Notes: generated by a model not told the origin, from the letters alone. DNA of 64,000 nucleotides from Halalkalicoccus paucihalophilus (GCF_001593955.1 NZ_LTAZ01000017.1:271809-335808), one strand, 5' to 3'; positions 8,957 through 18,429 are shown, counted from the first letter of the stretch. Made by a program: numbers and translations.

Positions 8957-9244
8957 ATGCCTGAAGAAGTCCTGTTCAAATCGGAAAGCAATCAGAGTCG
9001 AGATGAGATCGCAGCGTACCTTCGCCGTGTAGCCGATAAATTGGAACAAGGGGACGCAATCACGCTAAAATCGGGATCCGAGTCCGTGACGATGGAGCCG
9101 CCAGCTCGCCCGACGTTCGAGGTCAAAGCCGAACGTGAGGGGCCAGCGGATGGATCCGGTGAATTGAGTATCGAGTTCGAACTTGAATGGGACGAGAACG
9201 CCAGTGGGGGAGACAGTGGGAGCGGCCAGCTAGAAATCGAGTGA
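8957..9244 (+). CDS. amphi-Trp domain protein
   Basis: 95 residues from ATG at 8957. An upstream in-frame extension to 8861 is read out of repeat sequence and is rejected. The protein begins MPEEVLFKSESNQSRDEIAA and has YLRRVADKLEQGDAITLKSG, then a strand ending VTMEPPARPTFEVKAERE. This matches the small amphi-Trp family common in haloarchaea, with a helix followed by amphipathic strands. It ends with an acidic Gly/Ser tail. The biochemical role is not established; it is a soluble cytoplasmic protein with no signal. It stands alone. Confidence 0.75.
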   Translation: MPEEVLFKSESNQSRDEIAAYLRRVADKLEQGDAITLKSGSESVTMEPPARPTFEVKAEREGPADGSGELSIEFELEWDENASGGDSGSGQLEIE

Positions 9245-9391
9245 TTGTATCTCGCAGAAAGTCGGCTAACTACCCAACTGGTGGCAGAAGTGCCGTGCAA
9301 AATATAGAGCTTGTATTTAGAAGTGTCGGATTAAGCCACCACCTAGAAACAGCACGAAGATTCACCATGTTTCTTTCACAATGTTCGGGTG

Positions 9392-9910
9392 ATGCCAGGA
9401 CCCGTATTTCTCAAAGGAGAACAAGTGACGCTTCGTACAGTTCAGTCAGAGGATTACGAGTTTCTTGCTCGCAATCTCAATGATCCACAAGTACGACACG
9501 CCGGATACGAGACCATTCGGGCACCAGTCTCCGAAGAGGACATCGCGACAAACATCGAGTCCGACGATTGCCATACGTTCCTCGTGTGTCGGAAGGGGGA
9601 TCCCGTTGGGAGCGCTTCTATCAAGGATATCGATCTAGAGGGCAGTAAGGCTGAGTTGAGCTACTGGATTGCCCCTGACGAGCAGGGGAAGGGATACGCG
9701 ACCGGAGCGGCCGATCTCTGTTTGACCCACGCCTTCGATGAACTTGGCCTTCACAAGGTCTGGGCCCGCACAGTCGGAGACAACGTGGCTTCGAATAGAG
9801 TACTCGAAAAACTCGATTTCCAGCAAGAAGGGGTTCTCCACGACCATTGGTATGGGTTCGGCCGATACGTAGATGAGTACAGATTTGGTCTCCTGAGATC
9901 TGAGCGATAA
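9392..9910 (+). CDS. GNAT family N-acetyltransferase (RimJ/RimL type)
   Basis: 172 residues from ATG at 9392 (a GTG lies one codon upstream). The fold elements are in order: an N-terminal strand VTLRTVQSEDYEFL, the central SYWIAPDEQGKGYATGA (the acetyl-CoA binding motif A, Q/RGxGxA/G), and the C-terminal HKVWARTVGDNVASNRVLEKL with FQQEGVL. Such enzymes move an acetyl group from acetyl-CoA to an amino group of a protein N-terminus or small molecule. The substrate is unknown. The stop is followed at once by the end of an R2 repeat. Confidence 0.85.
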   Translation: MPGPVFLKGEQVTLRTVQSEDYEFLARNLNDPQVRHAGYETIRAPVSEEDIATNIESDDCHTFLVCRKGDPVGSASIKDIDLEGSKAELSYWIAPDEQGKGYATGAADLCLTHAFDELGLHKVWARTVGDNVASNRVLEKLDFQQEGVLHDHWYGFGRYVDEYRFGLLRSER

Positions 9911-9965
9911 GCGCTCTGTATTCAGCACGGCTCCTGAGACAGATCACCGTGAGAGGTCCAATAAG
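9911..9965 (-). repeat. R2 module, end fragment
   Basis: The sequence gcgctctgtattcagcacgg and the next 30 bp match the ends of R2 copies at 29.7, 44.36 and 59.6 kb. It begins directly at the stop codon of the acetyltransferase. The rest of the module is absent. The remaining 200 bp to the asparaginase gene hold nothing recognisable. Confidence 0.55.
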
Positions 9966-10162
9966 TACATTCATCGGTAGCATCGTCGTTCTCACGCTTC
10001 ACAAACGAGTTCCTGCCCAGCCCGGTTCAATGGCGAATTACAGCTAGCTCTACATCTACAATGTACTACGCAAAAGCAAAGTGATAAACGGGCACACCTG
10101 CCTAATGAACGTTTCAGCGACAGTGATATCGGGCTATTATGATACCAACAGAGCCAGTCTCA

Positions 10163-11260
10163 TCACCATGAGCTGAAACAATCGCGAAGCTCAGTCACGC
10201 TGTTCGTTGCTTCGAGCGCCAACAGGAGCTTGATCCGAGCTTTGTGAGCTGGTAGATCACCGCCGCTGATTGCACCATGGTCCTTGAGAGTTTGTCCACC
10301 CCCATTACCGTAGATCGCGTTCAGTGTGCCTGCGTGCGTTCGTGAGGTTACAACGACGGGAAGACCACTATCGATTGCATCTTGAACAGCATCACTCAAG
10401 ATCTCACTGGTATTCCCAAGGCCAAACCCGTCGAGAACGAGTCCATCGTCACCTTGCTCAATTGCAAACTTGATTTGGCGGTCATCCATACCTTGTCCCG
10501 AAGCGGCGATTGACACTGTCTTATCCGGGCGAAGTGCTGAAAGTGACACAGAGTAGCTCTTCGGTTCACGGTACAGCCGCACGTTGTCGCGCGTAAATGC
10601 CGCAACCGGGCCTTTGTTCGGTGATTCGAACGTTTCTAACTTACTCGTATGACCCTTCGTCACGTCGCGAGCGGCGTGCAGTTCCTCATTGAAGGCAATA
10701 TAGACGCCGTTACGGATCTCATCGTGTGTCGCAGCCCGAAACGAGGTTATGAGGTTCGCAGGACCGTCTGTACTCACTTCATCTGGACGACGCTGAGCAC
10801 CAGTAAAGATGATCGGGATATCGAGATCTAACGCTAAATCAAGATGGTACGCTGATTCTTCCATCGTATCGGTGCCATGAGTTACGACAATACCATCAGC
10901 GATGTTTTCAACATTGCGAGCGGCTTCACCGAGATCGGCGACATCATCCTGATCAAGATTGAAGCTACCGAGTTGCGTAACTTGTTCGACGAGGATCTCA
11001 TCAGCGTAGTTGTTCAGTTCGGGAACTGATTCGATTAGCGCCTCACCACTTTGGGAGGGAGAGGCCCCACCCTCTCCAGGAGTGCTTGCAATAGTCCCAC
11101 CCATACTCAGTACTTGTACGACAGTCCCATCGTACTCTGGCACCTCATCAGCGTTCGCGTCGTCATCGGTTCCGACGGCAGTACTACTCGCAAGTCCTGT
11201 GCCACCAGCGATGCCCATCATCTGTATGAATGATCGACGTTTGAAATCATATGGAATCAT
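10163..11260 (-). CDS. Tat-exported type II L-asparaginase
   Basis: 365 residues. The N-terminus has a Tat signal (FKRRSFIQMMGIAGG) with an Ala-rich end. The mature part carries both asparaginase signatures. VLSMGGTIAST near residue 55 includes the catalytic Thr. VTHGTDTMEE near 130 contains the second Thr-Asp pair of the active site. A C-terminal HAGTLNAIYGNGGG region completes the fold. The enzyme should hydrolyse L-asparagine, and possibly glutamine, to aspartate and ammonia on the outer face of the cell. It stands alone; the start is preceded by an inverted repeat (11268-11288) that may bind a regulator. It belongs with the exported amidase and gamma-glutamyltransferase nearby as part of a nitrogen-scavenging set. 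Confidence 0.88.
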   Translation of the reverse strand: MIPYDFKRRSFIQMMGIAGGTGLASSTAVGTDDDANADEVPEYDGTVVQVLSMGGTIASTPGEGGASPSQSGEALIESVPELNNYADEILVEQVTQLGSFNLDQDDVADLGEAARNVENIADGIVVTHGTDTMEESAYHLDLALDLDIPIIFTGAQRRPDEVSTDGPANLITSFRAATHDEIRNGVYIAFNEELHAARDVTKGHTSKLETFESPNKGPVAAFTRDNVRLYREPKSYSVSLSALRPDKTVSIAASGQGMDDRQIKFAIEQGDDGLVLDGFGLGNTSEILSDAVQDAIDSGLPVVVTSRTHAGTLNAIYGNGGGQTLKDHGAISGGDLPAHKARIKLLLALEATNSVTELRDCFSSW

Positions 11261-11267
11261 TCATGAG

Positions 11268-11288
11268 TTATGATAACAGCTATCATAA
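11268..11288. promoter_or_regulatory. Inverted repeat in the asparaginase promoter
   Basis: TTATGATA, five bases, then TATCATAA: perfect 8-bp arms, 8 bp upstream of the asparaginase ATG. The position overlaps the expected initiation region, which suits an operator. No regulator is identified. Confidence 0.4.
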
Positions 11289-11584
11289 TAATGATCTGGG
11301 TATCTGCAAAATAGGAATATGCTCACTACAGTAATCGTACCTACATCCAACCTGCGTAAAAAGCATGCACTTAGATCAGTAGATGTTAGCGCAATTGAAC
11401 GATTTAGTGTTGGATTAACGATAAATAATCGAAACAAAGGATGGTATGACGCACATCTGCTAGTAGGACCTGAGGACAGCCAGCTGACTACGGGGGATGT
11501 ATTTGGCATATTACGAGTATGAGAGAGTTTAACATGGTATAGAGCGAATATAGCGGTGCGGCTGGCGATAGGAGGTGTATTCGC
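11289..11584. other. Gap between asparaginase and CBS genes
   Basis: A 67-codon plus frame (11319-11522) exists but shows no recognisable domain and ends close to the next gene. I see no supported gene. The sequence probably holds the promoters of the two diverging genes. Confidence 0.3.
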
Positions 11585-12019
11585 ATGCCCAAAATCAAGT
11601 CAATCGCCCGTGAACAGGTCGTGAGTGTAGCTCCAGATGCGTCGCTCACTGACGCGGCACAGTTAATGGACGAAGAGAACGTGGGGAGTCTCGTTATCGT
11701 TGAAGAGGATCGTCCGCGCGGGATCGTCACGGATCGTGATATCGCAATTGAGGTAGTCGCACGTGACCAAGACCCCGCGTCGCTGACAGCTGCAGACGTG
11801 ATGAGCGAAGACGTCGTTACGGTCGACGTTGAGAGCGGAATTTTCGACGTGTTACGCACAATGGAGGAGGCGAGTGTACGACGGATTCCAGCCGTCGATT
11901 CGGATGGAGACCTCGCTGGGATCGTCACGTTCGATGACTTTGTGATCCTTCTCGGGCGAGAACTCAAACTCCTCGGTGACGTGATTGAAGCCGAAATACC
12001 ACCATACGACCACACATGA
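11585..12019 (+). CDS. CBS-domain pair protein
   Basis: 144 residues made of two CBS repeats. The first runs VVSVAPDASLTDAAQLMDE with GSLVIVEEDRPRGIVTDRDI. The second runs DVMSEDVVTVDVESGIFDVL with RRIPAVDSDGDLAGIVTFDD. Such stand-alone pairs bind adenine nucleotides (ATP, AMP, SAM) and sense cellular energy or ligand state. The C-terminus is a short acidic tail. It has no attached effector domain, so it probably acts by binding another protein. It lies between asparaginase and amidase genes but is not in an operon with either. Confidence 0.88.
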   Translation: MPKIKSIAREQVVSVAPDASLTDAAQLMDEENVGSLVIVEEDRPRGIVTDRDIAIEVVARDQDPASLTAADVMSEDVVTVDVESGIFDVLRTMEEASVRRIPAVDSDGDLAGIVTFDDFVILLGRELKLLGDVIEAEIPPYDHT

Positions 12020-12410
12020 ACTACCTCATCCTACCGCTTGTCTGACGGCTCGCACTAGAGAGTGGGGCTTCCTATTTCCACGATGCGCTTCGCATTTATA
12101 AGGGTGAATACAGGGGGTACCGGCATCACCAATAGCAGAGAGATTATAGACCGTAAGCCTACGCAGAAACATCCTCAGTACCGGCATAGCTGCATCGCGG
12201 TAATAAGGGCGAGTACGAGTAAACTCCGGATCACGAAGCGAATTCTCGAGCAGTTTAATAACAGCAGTTGCTCCAAGTAATCGAACCTCAAATTTGCTCC
12301 CAACCCTATTGAACTCAGGCGAATAAAACAAACGAGTATACAATAGTACCCCGTATTACTACATACATATTATCTATTTTATCTGGAATAGGAATAGACT
12401 TTAATAGTGA
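12020..12410. other. Gap with a possible degenerate minus-strand gene
   Basis: A minus frame, 12026-12343 (105 codons), contains LLGATAVIKLLENSLRD and PVLRMFLRRLTVYNLSAIG. It looks partly protein-like but has no recognised family, and it may be a decayed gene. The last 80 bp before the amidase are AT-rich and probably contain its promoter. Confidence 0.3.
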
Positions 12411-12429
12411 TATGTGGACAAATCACATA
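12411..12429. promoter_or_regulatory. Inverted repeat just upstream of the amidase start
   Basis: TATGTG, seven bases, then CACATA, ending two bases before the chosen ATG at 12432. It could be an operator or a structure at the 5' end of the mRNA. A longer GTG start at 12414 would place it inside the coding region. Confidence 0.3.
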
Positions 12430-12431
12430 CA

Positions 12432-14039
12432 ATGTCGGAGGACAGCGAAACCAGTGGTGAGGGGAAAGCAGTAGTTAAGAAGCACGGTATCGGTCGTCGC
12501 ACAATTCTAAAAGCAGTCGGAGCGACCGGTGTTGTGAGCGCACTCTCTACTCCAGCAGTCGCAGGAATGGACAGTAACGATGAATCGTTCGATGTGATTG
12601 AAGCGACAGTATCAGATATCCACGCCGCGATCATCAACGAGCGCACGACTATTCGGGAGGTCGTCGAACAATATTTGGAACGGATCGAAGCGTACAACGA
12701 CGAATTGAACGCTATTTTGACGGTCAATCCAAAGGCACTTGATCGCGCCGATGAACTTGATAGGAAACTCAAGGACGGCAATTTTGTTGGACCGCTGCAC
12801 GGTATCCCGACGATCTTGAAGGATAATCAAGATACAAAGGATATGCCGACGACTGGTGGGGCGGTAACGCTCGAAGAGTCAATGGCACCAGACGACGCGT
12901 TCGTTGTGAAGCGGATGCGTGAAGCCGGCGCGATCATCCTTGCGAAAGCGAATCTTCACGAACTCGCCGGTGGCGGTACCAGTGTTAGTTCATTAGGTGG
13001 CCAAGTACGGAATCCATATGCATTGGATCGCACACCTGGCGGATCAAGCGGTGGAACTGGCGCAGCACTCGCCACAAACATGGCTCCGATTGGGTTCGGA
13101 ACGGACACCGTGAATTCAGTGCGATCACCCGCCTCAGCCTGTAACCTGGTTGGGCTGCGTCCCAGTCATGGATTAGTCAGTCGAGACGGAACAATTCCAG
13201 TAGCGCTGACGCAAGACATGGTTGGACCGATCACCCAGTCGGTCACTGATGCTGCAAAAATGCTCGACGTTATTGCTGGGTATGATCCACAAGACCCGTC
13301 GACAGCAAAAGGGGTCGAACATATTCCTGATAGTTACACTGATTGTCTCAATCCGGATGGTTTGAACGATGCCCAAATTGGTATCCTCCGGAGTGTTTTC
13401 AGTAGCGGCCCTGAATCCAAACCAGTCGTTGAAGTCGCTGAAGAGGCTATTGGTGACCTCAAAGCATTGGGCGCGGAAACAATCGAGGTCGATGCAGAGA
13501 TCGATGTCGATGAACTGATCGACTCATTCCACGTCGGAAGTTTCGAGCAACAAGAGCAGTTCAACGAGTATCTCGATAGTCTTGGATCCGGAGCTCCGAT
13601 TGAGACGTTCGAGGATTTTGTTGAGGCCGACGAATACCACGAATCGCTTGAATCCGGATTACAGGCTGCGCTAGAAATCGAATCGCCAACGGATGAACCG
13701 GAGTATTTCGAACGACTCTACCGTCGGAACCAGTTCATAGGACGATTATACGACATTATGGCAGAAGATGAGCTGGATGCGTTTTTCTTCCCGCATCAGA
13801 AACAGCTTGTTGCCGAGATCGGCGACGATCAACTTGGCCGGAATGGCTTTCTCAGTTCCGGAACAGGGTTCTCCTCAATTACGGTTCCGGGCGGATTTTC
13901 AGGGGGATGCGTGCCTGTTGGTATGGAATTCCTGTGCCGACCGTTCGATGAACCAACGCTCTTTGAGGTTGCGTATGCCTATGAGCAGGGAACGCAGCAT
14001 CGCCAGCCACCGAAAAATTTCGGCCCAGTAAAGCAATAA
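12432..14039 (+). CDS. Tat-exported amidase-signature enzyme
   Basis: 535 residues from ATG at 12432. The Tat motif GRRTILKAVGATG is followed by a hydrophobic stretch and ALSTPAVAG. The amidase signature follows in order. Catalytic Lys lies in GIPTILKDNQDT near 130, the cis-Ser in TPGGSSGGTGAAL near 204, and the nucleophile Ser in GTDTVNSVRSPAS near 228. The usual Gly-Gly before that Ser is Val-Asn here. Such enzymes hydrolyse amides to acid and ammonia through a Ser-Ser-Lys triad. Export means it acts on external amides. A poly-T run follows its stop. A truncated paralogue lies tail to tail with it, which suggests a former duplication. Confidence 0.87.
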   Translation: MSEDSETSGEGKAVVKKHGIGRRTILKAVGATGVVSALSTPAVAGMDSNDESFDVIEATVSDIHAAIINERTTIREVVEQYLERIEAYNDELNAILTVNPKALDRADELDRKLKDGNFVGPLHGIPTILKDNQDTKDMPTTGGAVTLEESMAPDDAFVVKRMREAGAIILAKANLHELAGGGTSVSSLGGQVRNPYALDRTPGGSSGGTGAALATNMAPIGFGTDTVNSVRSPASACNLVGLRPSHGLVSRDGTIPVALTQDMVGPITQSVTDAAKMLDVIAGYDPQDPSTAKGVEHIPDSYTDCLNPDGLNDAQIGILRSVFSSGPESKPVVEVAEEAIGDLKALGAETIEVDAEIDVDELIDSFHVGSFEQQEQFNEYLDSLGSGAPIETFEDFVEADEYHESLESGLQAALEIESPTDEPEYFERLYRRNQFIGRLYDIMAEDELDAFFFPHQKQLVAEIGDDQLGRNGFLSSGTGFSSITVPGGFSGGCVPVGMEFLCRPFDEPTLFEVAYAYEQGTQHRQPPKNFGPVKQ

Positions 14040-14077
14040 TCCCATAGAAACGGATCTTACCTCCTTTCGTCGATTAC

Positions 14078-14089
14078 TTTTTCTTTTTT
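14078..14089 (+). terminator. T-rich terminator after the amidase
   Basis: The run tttttcttttt lies 39 bp after the amidase stop, between two convergent genes. Archaeal transcription commonly ends at such T-rich stretches. Confidence 0.5.
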
Positions 14090-14122
14090 ACTGGTCCGTA
14101 GCTGGCGCCTCTCGTTTCATCG

Positions 14123-14641
14123 TCACCTGCTCGTAAGATACGCCAATCCGAACAGAGTCGGTTCACAGAACGCCTGCCCAAGGAACAAGACACTGATCGG
14201 GAGTCCGTCCGAAGTGAACCCGATAGGAACAGACACCTCTGGATACCCTGAAATGTTCCCTAGGAGCGTTCTGGATGGTGTATTCTCACAGTCGTAGTCA
14301 ATGTCTTCTGCTGACGGTAACGGCTCCGGTGGACAAGAACCAGTTGGAGCAACGAGTGCATCAGGGTCGTGTTTCTTCATCGATTCGGTGAGAATCCGCC
14401 GGATTATATCCGGTCCTGTATCAAGCGTTCGCTGATAGAAATTGTCGGTAAATGATCCTCGAGATTGGGCCTCTTCCAGCCGTTCAAGCACTGTCTCATC
14501 AATCGAGAAGTCCTCACCGCTGCTGATCGCGATGATCTCTTCCAGATTCTCGACTGGCGTATCACGCTCTGTCAGGTATTCATTGAGGTAGTTCTTGAAC
14601 TCGAGACCGGCAAGACAATCCCTCTCACCTTTCGTCATCAC
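14123..14641 (-). pseudogene. Amidase C-terminal remnant
   Basis: The 172-codon frame encodes only the last third of an amidase-signature protein. It carries DPDALVAPTGSCPPEPLPS and later GYPEVSVPIGFTSDGLPISV with FLGQAFCEPTLFGLAY, the conserved tail of the family. The whole catalytic core (Lys and both Ser) is missing. The 5' break lies close to a dispersed hairpin (14722-14762). The fragment cannot be an active amidase and is most likely a dead relic. Confidence 0.75.
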
Positions 14642-14721
14642 GATCTCGCGCTCACCGACAGCACCTAGTAGACCCTACTCTTGGTCGCCCGTAGAGCTAT
14701 CCAGAACCCGAGTTTGTTTTG

Positions 14722-14762
14722 TCTTGTGCAACATCAATAGGAGCGGTGATTGTTGCACAAGA
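14722..14762. repeat. Dispersed hairpin repeat, copy 3
   Basis: TCTTGTGCAACA (14722-14733) and TGTTGCACAAGA (14751-14762) form perfect 12-bp arms around 17 bp. The outermost base pair is changed in both arms compared with the other copies, and the R1 flanks are not recognisable. The remaining bases up to 14895 hold no gene. Confidence 0.75.
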
Positions 14763-14895
14763 TAGTAACCCGGCCGGAACCTCCCTTATTGCGCTCCCTT
14801 GCCCTCAACTACTACTAGCTGAACAGTCTTGTTCGCGAACTCATTCCAAAATCTACCACACCGCGATTATCAGTACGATTCCATACACCACATCA

Positions 14896-15789
14896 TTACT
14901 CTCGTTCAAGTATAATAACACCAATCAGGATAAGAATCCCACCGATAACTGTTGCCGTCGTAACTGGCTCAGCGAAGAGTACCGCACCGAGAGCAACTGT
15001 GACAGGAGGTTCAGCAGTGCTGATGATCCCAGCTCGACTGGCGCCGATCTGTTTGAGCCCGGCGAAGAACGCAACAACCGGAATCGCGGTCGCGAAAATC
15101 CCGAGACACAGGAGGATCGTCCACGCGGACAGGGTCTGTGGAATCGTGAGGTCTCCGCCTGCCGTGCCAATGACGACAAACGATGTGCCAGCAGCCGGTA
15201 GCACGTACGCAGTCAGAACCAGCGGATCAATCGTCAGGAGCATCGATCGGGAGAGAGTAATGTAAGCGGCGTACGCAAGCGCAGCGCCAAGAACGACGAG
15301 TACGCCTACAAGCGATGCACCCGCAGGGTTTGCTCCAGTGACGAGTGCGATACCACCGAGAGCGAAGCAGAGTGCTATTAGCATCGATCGGCTCACCCGT
15401 TCCCCAATGAGGGCAACCGCTAGAATGACGACAAAGACAGGATATGTATAGAGAACAATGGCGACCATTCCTGCGGTCATAAATTCCAATCCGACGAAGT
15501 AGAGCCCGCTCTGCGTCGCGTAGCCGAACGCTCCGAGGCCGAGTGCAATCAGCAGTGCTCGCCCGTGAAGAAGTGCTAATCGGCCTCTCCACGCAAGGAG
15601 TGCCCACACGAATATCGTCGCGAATAGGAACCGAAAGACGAGCACAGTCGGAATCGAGAGACCTGCACGTTGAGCGTAGATGCCAAAGATACCGAGCGTA
15701 CCGAAGCCCACAGCTGAAAGGAATACCAACATGAGCCCCGTCCGTTCAGAATCAAGATGACGCCAGTCGCTGTAGCCACTCATGCACAC
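14896..15789 (-). CDS. DMT-superfamily transporter (EamA type)
   Basis: 297 residues with about ten hydrophobic helices arranged as two five-helix EamA repeats. The first repeat begins LMLVFLSAVGFGTLGIFG and ends before ALIGERVSRSMLIALCF. The second ends with AEPPVTVALGAVLFAEP and ILILIGVIIL. This is the usual length for the family, which exports or imports amino acids, nucleotide sugars and other metabolites. Substrate cannot be inferred; the neighbouring amidase and asparaginase make an amino-acid or amide transporter plausible. It is divergent from the NhaC gene. Confidence 0.85.
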   Translation of the reverse strand: MCMSGYSDWRHLDSERTGLMLVFLSAVGFGTLGIFGIYAQRAGLSIPTVLVFRFLFATIFVWALLAWRGRLALLHGRALLIALGLGAFGYATQSGLYFVGLEFMTAGMVAIVLYTYPVFVVILAVALIGERVSRSMLIALCFALGGIALVTGANPAGASLVGVLVVLGAALAYAAYITLSRSMLLTIDPLVLTAYVLPAAGTSFVVIGTAGGDLTIPQTLSAWTILLCLGIFATAIPVVAFFAGLKQIGASRAGIISTAEPPVTVALGAVLFAEPVTTATVIGGILILIGVIILERE

Positions 15790-15907
15790 TCGTTTCTCAG
15801 TATCCCCCTACCAATGAGTATCGTTACATACCAGTCAGCGCCCCCTATCAACAGATCATATACACAGAAGGTACACCGTTGGTAGCCGAGTGAGTGATTA
15901 TGGACAG

Positions 15908-15923
15908 AAACGCTGAGGCGTTT
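15908..15923. promoter_or_regulatory. Small inverted repeat between the DMT and NhaC genes
   Basis: AAACGC, four bases, then GCGTTT, in the 230-bp divergent intergenic region. It is a possible operator; the evidence is symmetry and position only. Confidence 0.25.
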
Positions 15924-16019
15924 TGACGGAGAAACAGCGATAACGATAGACACTGGGGAGAAATATCGTCTGATCCCCTGTAATTTATTATTCTTGAGAA
16001 TCCCACCCATAGAAGAACA

Positions 16020-17765
16020 ATGTCTGAGTACGGTATCCTTGCGCTTGCGCCACCCCTTGTGGCTATTATCTTAGCAATGACTACGAGACAAACCCTTGTC
16101 TCGTTGTTCGCAGGGGTCTGGATCGGAGCATTGATGATCGCAAACTGGAATCCGATCGCTGCAACAGCCCTCTCAACCGACTGGATCGTCGACGTTCTCA
16201 TGACTCCATTCAACGCGAGATTTCTTGTGTTGATTATGTTCATGGGAGCCGGTGCCGCCTTTATCTACAAGTCAGGCGGAATCATCGCCCTCGAACAGTG
16301 GATCGGACACCGAATCGAGACTGCACGTGATTCGCAGATCCTGACGTGGCTAATCGGGATTTTCATCTTCTTCGATTCCTATACAAGTACGATCGTTACC
16401 GGCAACGCGACACGGGAACTCTCCGAGCAAAACGATAGTTCCCGCGAGATGCACTCGTATGTCCTCGATTCGACTACCTCGCCCGTCACGACGTTCGGCC
16501 CCGTCTCGAACTGGATCGGCTTTCAGGTCTCGATGATCATCGTCGGATTCGAGGCGATTGATGTCACGACCGAAGAACTCGGCGTCACAGCCTTCGGGAT
16601 CTTCCTGCAAAGTATTCCGTGGAACATCTACTGTTTTATGGCATTTTTCATGGTCGGACTAATCGCAATCACACAACGGTTCTACGGTCCGATGCTCGAC
16701 GCCGAATGGCGTGCTCGGACTACAGGGCAAACGATACGTGAGGATGCGACTCCCCTGTCCGATATCACGACTGACGTCGGTGAGCCAAGCCGGAAAAATC
16801 CCAAGCTGATGAACTTCTTTCTTCCAATCATTGTCCTGCTCACTGTCGGAATCGTCGCAATGTGGTGGCTGGGGGGCGGCTACCAACCCGGTGTTGACAT
16901 AGCGACTGCGTTCCAAGAGACTGATGTCGCCCTCGGATTGCTGTATGCCGCGTTCGCTTTCATGGCCGTCGGAATGATTGGCGCCCTCGGGTACGGGACA
17001 ATGGATCTTGACGAGGCCAGTGATACGATCATCAACGGATTCAAAACGATGATCATCGCTGCAGCGATCATCGTTCTGGCGTGGACGATCGGCCTAGCTG
17101 CCGAGGAAGTCGGAACCGCCGAATACATCGTCAACGCGATGGTAAGCGGCGGTGTCCCCGGATCGTTCCTTCCATTGATCATCTTCGTCGCCGCGATGTT
17201 CATCGCATTTACGACTGGAACATCATGGGGCACGATGGGGATCCTGACACCGCTGGCTGTCCCGCTGGGGTACGAATTAGTCGGGACCGGAATTCTACCG
17301 GTCCTCATGGGCGTGCTGTTCGGCGGTGCGATCTGGGGTGATCACTGCTCACCGATCAGCGATACAACGGTGATGTCCTCGATTTTCGCGGGTGCTGACC
17401 ATATCGATCACGTTAATACTCAGATTCCATTTGCCATGACTGCAGCGGGAGTGACGGTCATTATCCTATTGCTGTACGCTGTTGGCTTACAGCAGGTGTT
17501 CATACTCCTGCCATTGGCATTCATTCTCACTACCGCCGCCGTTCTGGGACTTAACAAGCTAGATACACGACGGAAGAATCTCCCCGAGGTGATGCCGACA
17601 AGAGAGAAGATCGAGCGCCACGAACTGCATCGCGAATCGGTCGATCGCCAACGGAGTGAGACAACCGGTGAGTATGACCTACTTGACACGGTGCCACTGG
17701 TTGCTCTTGTGGTTGTAATCGCATACTTTGCGCTCGTATTCGCCTTCGCAACACTGGGCGGATAA
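16020..17765 (+). CDS. nhaC: NhaC-family Na+/H+ antiporter
   Basis: 581 residues with about twelve membrane helices. Features that fit NhaC are MFMGAGAAFIYKSGG, the polar motif FFDSYTSTIVTGNATREL, TTSPVTTFGPVSNWIG, and the C-terminal half SFLPLIIFVAAMFIAFTTG, then SWGTMGILTPLAVPLGYE and GAIWGDHCSPISDTTVMSS. The protein exchanges Na+ for H+ or, in some members, a solute. In this block it may supply the ion gradient for Na+-coupled uptake, or couple to organic-acid exchange as some NhaC paralogues do. The AT-rich sequence TTTATTATTC lies about 35 bp upstream of the ATG. R1 repeat sequence begins right after the stop. Confidence 0.88.
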   Translation: MSEYGILALAPPLVAIILAMTTRQTLVSLFAGVWIGALMIANWNPIAATALSTDWIVDVLMTPFNARFLVLIMFMGAGAAFIYKSGGIIALEQWIGHRIETARDSQILTWLIGIFIFFDSYTSTIVTGNATRELSEQNDSSREMHSYVLDSTTSPVTTFGPVSNWIGFQVSMIIVGFEAIDVTTEELGVTAFGIFLQSIPWNIYCFMAFFMVGLIAITQRFYGPMLDAEWRARTTGQTIREDATPLSDITTDVGEPSRKNPKLMNFFLPIIVLLTVGIVAMWWLGGGYQPGVDIATAFQETDVALGLLYAAFAFMAVGMIGALGYGTMDLDEASDTIINGFKTMIIAAAIIVLAWTIGLAAEEVGTAEYIVNAMVSGGVPGSFLPLIIFVAAMFIAFTTGTSWGTMGILTPLAVPLGYELVGTGILPVLMGVLFGGAIWGDHCSPISDTTVMSSIFAGADHIDHVNTQIPFAMTAAGVTVIILLLYAVGLQQVFILLPLAFILTTAAVLGLNKLDTRRKNLPEVMPTREKIERHELHRESVDRQRSETTGEYDLLDTVPLVALVVVIAYFALVFAFATLGG

Positions 17766-18250
17766 TAAATCGTATACATCGAGCAAATCTACGAGGTTCC
17801 TAGAGCGTTCGTCCAGCATAAGCGAAGCAGCGTTCCTCGTCAACGATCCGAAGCTCCAGTTGGAAACTCTCACGTCAATTCCTGGGATCGGGCCTACGAC
17901 CGCAACAGTCGTTCTCGCGTTTCACGATCCGACGACCTACGCAGTCGGTGATCGATATATGGTTGCAGCTCTCTTTGGTGAGGATCGAGCACTGCGATTT
18001 TCTGACTATCCATGAATCCTTACTGCACTCCGTGAGTGGAATCCGGGCAAGTTCGATCTCCGGACTGTCGAGACGGCGTACTAGTAGCAGTATCGAGGGA
18101 CGTACAATGTCGGCCGTTGATGAAGAGTGTATACGTTAGCTAGGACTAACAGCGGGTAGTCGCTCCGCAAAGAGAATCTACCTTGTGCAATATCCTGTAT
18201 CCAAGAAGCGGCTTGTTGCACAAGGCACGAAATTTGATCATCACGGCCTC
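17766..18250 (+). repeat. R1 module, copy e (helix-hairpin-helix gene remnant plus hairpin)
   Basis: It starts at the NhaC stop with a frame-shifted version of YIEWLYEVPAVFVQ (compare 58.1 kb). It then reads AAFLVNDPKLQLETLTSIPG, TATVVLAFHDPTTYAVGDRY and ALFGEDRALR, before a frameshift or stop near 18015. LTSIPGIGPTTA is a helix-hairpin-helix motif. The shared 3' flank and hairpin (18181-18225) follow. The gene part is a pseudogene. Confidence 0.7.
18181..18225. repeat. Dispersed hairpin repeat, copy 4
   Basis: CCTTGTGCAATA (18181-18192) pairs with TGTTGCACAAGG (18214-18225) with one mismatch. It lies inside R1 copy e. From 18250 to 18429 there is no gene; TTTATACAGTATATTT at about 18365-18380 probably belongs to the promoter of the next gene. 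Confidence 0.75.
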
Positions 18251-18429
18251 AATCTTTCCTTGCCGTCAACCTCAAGCGCAGTGAATTAAAGCTCTTTGTT
18301 GGCAAGCGTCACCCGCTCCGGACTGTCAGTCTATTCCTCGGAATAGATGATCGGAAGAATACCGTTTATACAGTATATTTCTCAATCGTCAAAATCGCTT
18401 ACAAAGTCTCGCTCAGTAAAATAGAGTGT

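Noticed and set aside
14896..17765. DMT and NhaC genes as a single operon
   Set aside because: They are divergent, with a 230-bp intergenic region.
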